The notes under the pieces: generated by a model | Databases searched by the model: none | What the model saw: only the letters and a program-made list of their open reading frames with translations | Told to the model about the DNA's origin: nothing | DNA from: a virus | Length of the DNA stretch: 50,958 bases | Virus record (IMG/VR): IMGVR_UViG_3300020469_000068 | Span: 1 to 50,958 of that record | Direction: 5' to 3' (one strand) | Part shown: positions 48,039 through 50,958 of the stretch, piece by piece | How positions within the stretch are numbered: position 1 is the first letter of the stretch | Layout: each line of letters begins with the position of its first letter | Made by a program: the position numbers and the translations under genes

Positions 48039-49415
48039 CTATACTGTAAATGTGCTGAAGTCTTGAGTGTTAGAAGAGGCCGATTCACCAATTGTGTATT
48101 CGTGAACGTCTGGCATTATATCTTCTTGAGCACTTTCGTCTAATTCATATAATCTCATCTTTGGTCGGTCGATGCCAACTACAAAGCGTTTGTTCTTTGT
48201 TGGGTCATTGTAACGGTTCTTTAATTGTTTGAACATTACTTGATTCATACCTTCGAGCTGCTCGGTAGATATCATCGCCAACATTAAGTCAGCTGTTGCC
48301 GGCAAACCAAATGATTCTGAAGTATCAGTTAGTTCTACATCAGATGAATTAAATCCACCACGAGTAACTTGAGTCGCTGACCAAATAGGAACATTGAACT
48401 CTGCAGCCAAACCACGAACTTCTTCGGCGATTGCTTTTACCATGTGATAAGTATTTACTGAACCACTAAGACCTTTGATTCGAGCTGAACCACAGATGTT
48501 TAGATAGTCGATGTAAATCATATCTGGCTTGAAGTCTTTCTTTAATTCTAGTTCATTCAATAGAGCACGGAAGTGGCCAGTATGAGCTGATGCAGTTGGG
48601 TACTCTTTGATTATCAATCTGCCACGAGTCTTTGATTTGATCTTGTCAATGTGAGATTCAAATTGATTCTTACTTAGAGCATTCAATTGGTCAATCTCGA
48701 CATCCATAAGATTCGCATCAATACGTTCAGCGATTCTTTCTTCAGCCATCTCAAGAGTAATGTATAGAACATTCTTACCTTGGTCTAATGCGGCTGCAGC
48801 AAAGTGACACATCGCGAGAGATTTACCAACACCAGTTCCTGCAAGAATAATGTTCAATGTCTTCTTAGTGATACCACCATTGGTAATAGTATTGAGCATT
48901 GGTATGTCAAACGGAACCTTTTCTTCAACCTTGTGATAGAAATCAAATCGGCCAGAATAGTCTTCGATATAATCGTGACCTACATTTCTGTCGAATGAAA
49001 CTTGAAGAGCCTTTTGTAATATATCAGGTATTGCTCCTGTATCTAGCTCTGGCTCTTTACCGTCTATAATTTGAATAGACTTCATAATGCCAAGAAAGAC
49101 TGATCGCTCTTTACACCAAGCTTCAGTGTGTTCTAACATCCACTTATCGTCAATCTTCTCGTCAACAATACAGTCATTGATAATATCAAGAACGTCTTGA
49201 TTGTTTTCTGTATTCTTAGCAGAGTTTACGAACTCAACCTGAAGAGTTGATTTAGACGGTAATGAATTATAGTCTGTAATAAACTTTAGAATTAGGTCGT
49301 AAGCAATTCGGTCTTGGCCTTCAAAGTATTCGGGCTTTACGAACGGTAATGCTTTACGAGCAAATTGTTCATCATTACAAATTTTCTTTAATATTAGCCG
49401 CTGTATGTTCGTCAT
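48039..49415 (-). CDS. 41: Replicative DNA helicase gp41 (DnaB-like)
   Basis: 458 residues from ATG 49415 (MTNIQRLILKKICNDEQFAR; a TTG three codons upstream is less likely). A DnaB N-terminal helical region is followed by the RecA-type core: Walker A GTGVGKS (near residue 195), YITLEMAEERIAERIDANL, Walker B MIYIDYLNI, and a late VGIDRPKMRLYELD strand. Gp41 unwinds the fork as a hexamer and is loaded by gp59. It overlaps the upstream gene by 41 bases, keeping the T4 order uvsX-40-41. Confidence 0.95.
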   Translation of the reverse strand: MTNIQRLILKKICNDEQFARKALPFVKPEYFEGQDRIAYDLILKFITDYNSLPSKSTLQVEFVNSAKNTENNQDVLDIINDCIVDEKIDDKWMLEHTEAWCKERSVFLGIMKSIQIIDGKEPELDTGAIPDILQKALQVSFDRNVGHDYIEDYSGRFDFYHKVEEKVPFDIPMLNTITNGGITKKTLNIILAGTGVGKSLAMCHFAAAALDQGKNVLYITLEMAEERIAERIDANLMDVEIDQLNALSKNQFESHIDKIKSKTRGRLIIKEYPTASAHTGHFRALLNELELKKDFKPDMIYIDYLNICGSARIKGLSGSVNTYHMVKAIAEEVRGLAAEFNVPIWSATQVTRGGFNSSDVELTDTSESFGLPATADLMLAMISTEQLEGMNQVMFKQLKNRYNDPTKNKRFVVGIDRPKMRLYELDESAQEDIMPDVHEYTIGESASSNTQDFSTFTV

Positions 49416-49704
49416 ATTCTCCAAATTCTTCTTCTAAAATGTATTTCAATATATCTGCAATGTAGGTTTTGAATTTTTTACTATCGTTTAATTCATCAAT
49501 ACCATACCGAGTATTACCTTCTTGAACCACAAACCTAAAGTTTAATGCAAGTTGGTCGTTTTCTTTATCTTCTTTTAAATCAACTTTACCGAAAGAGAAT
49601 ATAACTCCTTTGAACCGGCCTTTCTTAATGTTGATTGCGTATACTTCAGCATCTTCTTTTTCTACATACGCGAAGCTATCTGCTTTAATCTTCGATTGTG
49701 TCAT
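49375..49704 (-). CDS. Protein between uvsX and gp41 (gp40 position)
   Basis: A 109-residue protein: beta-rich N-terminal half (DAEVYAINIKKGRFKGVIFS, then FGKVDL, LALNFRFVVQEGN) and a helical acidic C-terminus (FKTYIADILKYILEEEFGEY). T4 has gene 40 (114 aa, head-vertex assembly chaperone) at this place, and length and layout agree, but the sequence resemblance I can see is weak. It overlaps both neighbours (20 and 41 bases). Confidence 0.75.
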   Translation of the reverse strand: MTQSKIKADSFAYVEKEDAEVYAINIKKGRFKGVIFSFGKVDLKEDKENDQLALNFRFVVQEGNTRYGIDELNDSKKFKTYIADILKYILEEEFGEYDEHTAANIKENL

Positions 49705-50749
49705 CTTCTGTGTCTTCTACTTTTTCGGTTATCATTGAAACATGACCTACAGAGAACTTGTCTTTGATAGCTTTAGCCAAGTCTGTCTTAGCAAAGATAC
49801 CAGACCAAAATTCTTCAGTCAATGTTTCTTTCATTCGTTTATTGCCAGTTAGTTCTTCTCCTGTTGCAGGATTAACTGCTTGATACCAGCCAACCTTTGG
49901 CTTCTTAACGTATCCTAATTGAAGAGCAACATCTGTAAGACCAGACCATTGTGCGATACCACCTTCCCATGTAACTGAGATAGGAATCTTTGATTTCTCT
50001 CTTACGAAGCGAGATTTCTCAACATTGATTACGAAGTTGTAACCTTTGATTTCTGTACCTTCTTTTTCTTGTTGCCTTCCGATAATCCATACATTATCAG
50101 CTGAGTACATAATACCAGTACCACCTGAAACGATTGCTTTAGGGAATAAACCAATTTCTTGATACGTGTGATTAATCGCAAGAAGCGGAATGTTTTTCAT
50201 TGTAAGATAAGGAGTAACCATACGGAATAATCCTTTCAATGCTTTTGCACGAGTCATATCAGCGACTGATTTTTCATTGATAGCATCTTCGAGTTCTTTC
50301 TTCGAAGCAAGGTTACCAACTGAATCAATCATAACAATCACTTTATCGCCACGCTCAATTGCTTCTAACTGACCAACCAAATCAAACTTGAGTTGCTCTA
50401 CATTAGGAATTGGAGTGTGAAGAACTCTGTCTGTATCGATGCCAAACGCTTCGAAGTAAGACTGAGGTGAACCGAACTCAGAATCATAGAAGAGCAATAC
50501 TGCATCTTCGTGTTTCTTGAGATAAGCTGCAGCCATCAATAGTCCAAATGATGTTTTGAAATGCTTTGATGGGCCAGCGAGAACCGTAAGACCAGATGTT
50601 AGACCACCATCGATTGAACCCGATAGTGCTACATTAATCATAGGGACGGATGTTTGACAAACATCCTTTTTAGAATACAGGGCAGACTTCGATAGAATAT
50701 CCGCACCTGGAATTTTTGAGTTTTTCTTTAATTTATCTAATAGAGACAT
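49685..50749 (-). CDS. uvsX: Recombinase UvsX (RecA family)
   Basis: 354 residues. Walker A GPSKHFKTS (59-67) matches the unusual UvsX form. AVLLFYDSEFGSPQSYFEAF, the Walker B VIVMIDSVGNL, the MTRAKALKGLFRMVTPYLT helix and the loop GGTGIMYSADNVWIIGRQQE are all typical. UvsX drives strand exchange and recombination-dependent replication with gp32. It has its own promoter and an AAGGAAAA ribosome binding site. Confidence 0.96.
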   Translation of the reverse strand: MSLLDKLKKNSKIPGADILSKSALYSKKDVCQTSVPMINVALSGSIDGGLTSGLTVLAGPSKHFKTSFGLLMAAAYLKKHEDAVLLFYDSEFGSPQSYFEAFGIDTDRVLHTPIPNVEQLKFDLVGQLEAIERGDKVIVMIDSVGNLASKKELEDAINEKSVADMTRAKALKGLFRMVTPYLTMKNIPLLAINHTYQEIGLFPKAIVSGGTGIMYSADNVWIIGRQQEKEGTEIKGYNFVINVEKSRFVREKSKIPISVTWEGGIAQWSGLTDVALQLGYVKKPKVGWYQAVNPATGEELTGNKRMKETLTEEFWSGIFAKTDLAKAIKDKFSVGHVSMITEKVEDTEDDTIED

Positions 50750-50772
50750 AATTTTCCTTTTTATTGTGTATA

Positions 50773-50801
50773 ATTATACACCGTTCTTGCTTAGTTGTAA
50801 A
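50773..50801 (-). promoter_or_regulatory. Sigma70-like promoter for uvsX-gp41
   Basis: Minus strand: -35 TTTACA (50796-50801), 17-base spacer, -10 TATAAT (50773-50778), 24 bases before the uvsX ATG. Shares the GTCTTTACAACT block with the gp32 promoter. Confidence 0.8.
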
Positions 50802-50806
50802 GACAT

Positions 50807-50958
50807 TTATGCAAGAAATTCTTCCAATGTGTTCTCCTCAAGCTCGTGAGAAGTGTTCGTGTTATTTTGTCGTATGAATTTGGTCTTCATAATATCGAGC
50901 TTACCATCAAGATAGTCTTTAACAGACTGAGCCATGTCCTGTGCTGTAGTGACGGGCA
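50807..50958 (-). CDS. C-terminal end of an unidentified gene (cut by window edge)
   Basis: The last 49 residues before TAA 50807-50809: PVTTAQDMAQSVKDYLDGKL, DIMKTKFIRQ, ending ELEENTLEEFLA. A helical end with an acidic LEEFLA tail, which could bind the sliding clamp or another partner, but too little is visible to name it. Confidence 0.6.
   Translation of the reverse strand, partial: PVTTAQDMAQSVKDYLDGKLDIMKTKFIRQNNTNTSHELEENTLEEFLA

Noticed and set aside
1-50958. CRISPR arrays, insertion sequences, integrase or attachment sites, rRNA
   Set aside because: No regularly spaced repeats, transposase or recombinase motifs or rRNA stretches were seen; the window looks like core and near-core genome of a lytic T4-type phage.

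Overview
The window is a segment of a tailed-phage genome of the T4 type (contractile-tail myovirus). It is visibly AT-rich, tightly packed and almost wholly coding. Recognisable T4-type genes are the baseplate set (gp6, gp25, gp5, gp53, gp48, a PAAR spike tip, a gp26-like hub protein), a tube-fold protein (gp54/gp19), the head-completion nuclease gp4, a tape-measure protein, and the replication and recombination set (gp32, gp59, gp33, gp41, UvsX). Large DUF4815-type and 'SDIRLKENI'-type structural proteins, together with the marker content, resemble marine T4-like phages such as cyanophages and pelagimyophages. I saw no photosynthesis gene and cannot name the host. Promoters matching TTGACA/TTTACA-17 bp-TATAAT point to a bacterium with an ordinary sigma70-type polymerase, and the lysis and outer-membrane genes point to a Gram-negative host.

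Layout. (1) 1-33631, minus strand: the tail-fibre and baseplate operons. Transcription runs right to left through gp48, gp53, a gp27-like hub protein, gp5, a small ORF, a GH10 xylanase-like enzyme, the PAAR tip, a coiled-coil protein, gp25, gp6, a 4337-residue giant adhesin-like protein, a 597-residue structural protein, a DUF4815 protein, a small coiled-coil protein and a fibre protein cut by the window edge. (2) 33680-38499, plus strand: gp4, a conserved 196-residue protein, the gp54/gp19-like protein, gp26 with a probable -1 frameshift extension, and the tape measure. (3) 38504-43855, minus strand: tRNA-Arg, gp32, gp59, gp33, then a train of small unknown genes. (4) 44021-47590, minus strand: two paralogous membrane coiled-coil proteins, an outer-membrane beta-barrel, a 3-TM holin-like protein, two small membrane proteins, a SleB-type lysis hydrolase with a lipobox, and tRNA-Glu. 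(5) 47643-50958, minus strand: small genes, gp41 helicase, a gp40-position protein, UvsX, and the end of another gene.

Regulation can be read directly. Five sigma70-like promoters with exact 17-bp spacers precede the gp32, gp33, 43.9-kb, tRNA-Glu/lysis and uvsX units. T4-type late promoter boxes (TATAAATA) precede structural and lysis genes. Several of these boxes sit exactly 5-6 bases before an ATG, so T4-like start-site spacing would give leaderless late mRNAs. The two structural operons diverge from a perfect inverted repeat made of two face-to-face late boxes (33642-33670).

The points I would look at first are: the putative -1 programmed frameshift (TTTTTTC at 36153-36159) that extends the gp26-like protein just before the tape-measure gene, which is the lambda G/GT arrangement but in a T4-type phage; the intact GH10 glycosidase inside the baseplate operon next to a gp5 that lacks its lysozyme domain; the leaderless late promoters; the giant gene with a BspA-like leucine-rich segment; an S74-type chaperone domain fused to the tail-tube cap protein; and a lysis/envelope cassette with a predicted lipoprotein endolysin and a phage-encoded outer-membrane barrel.
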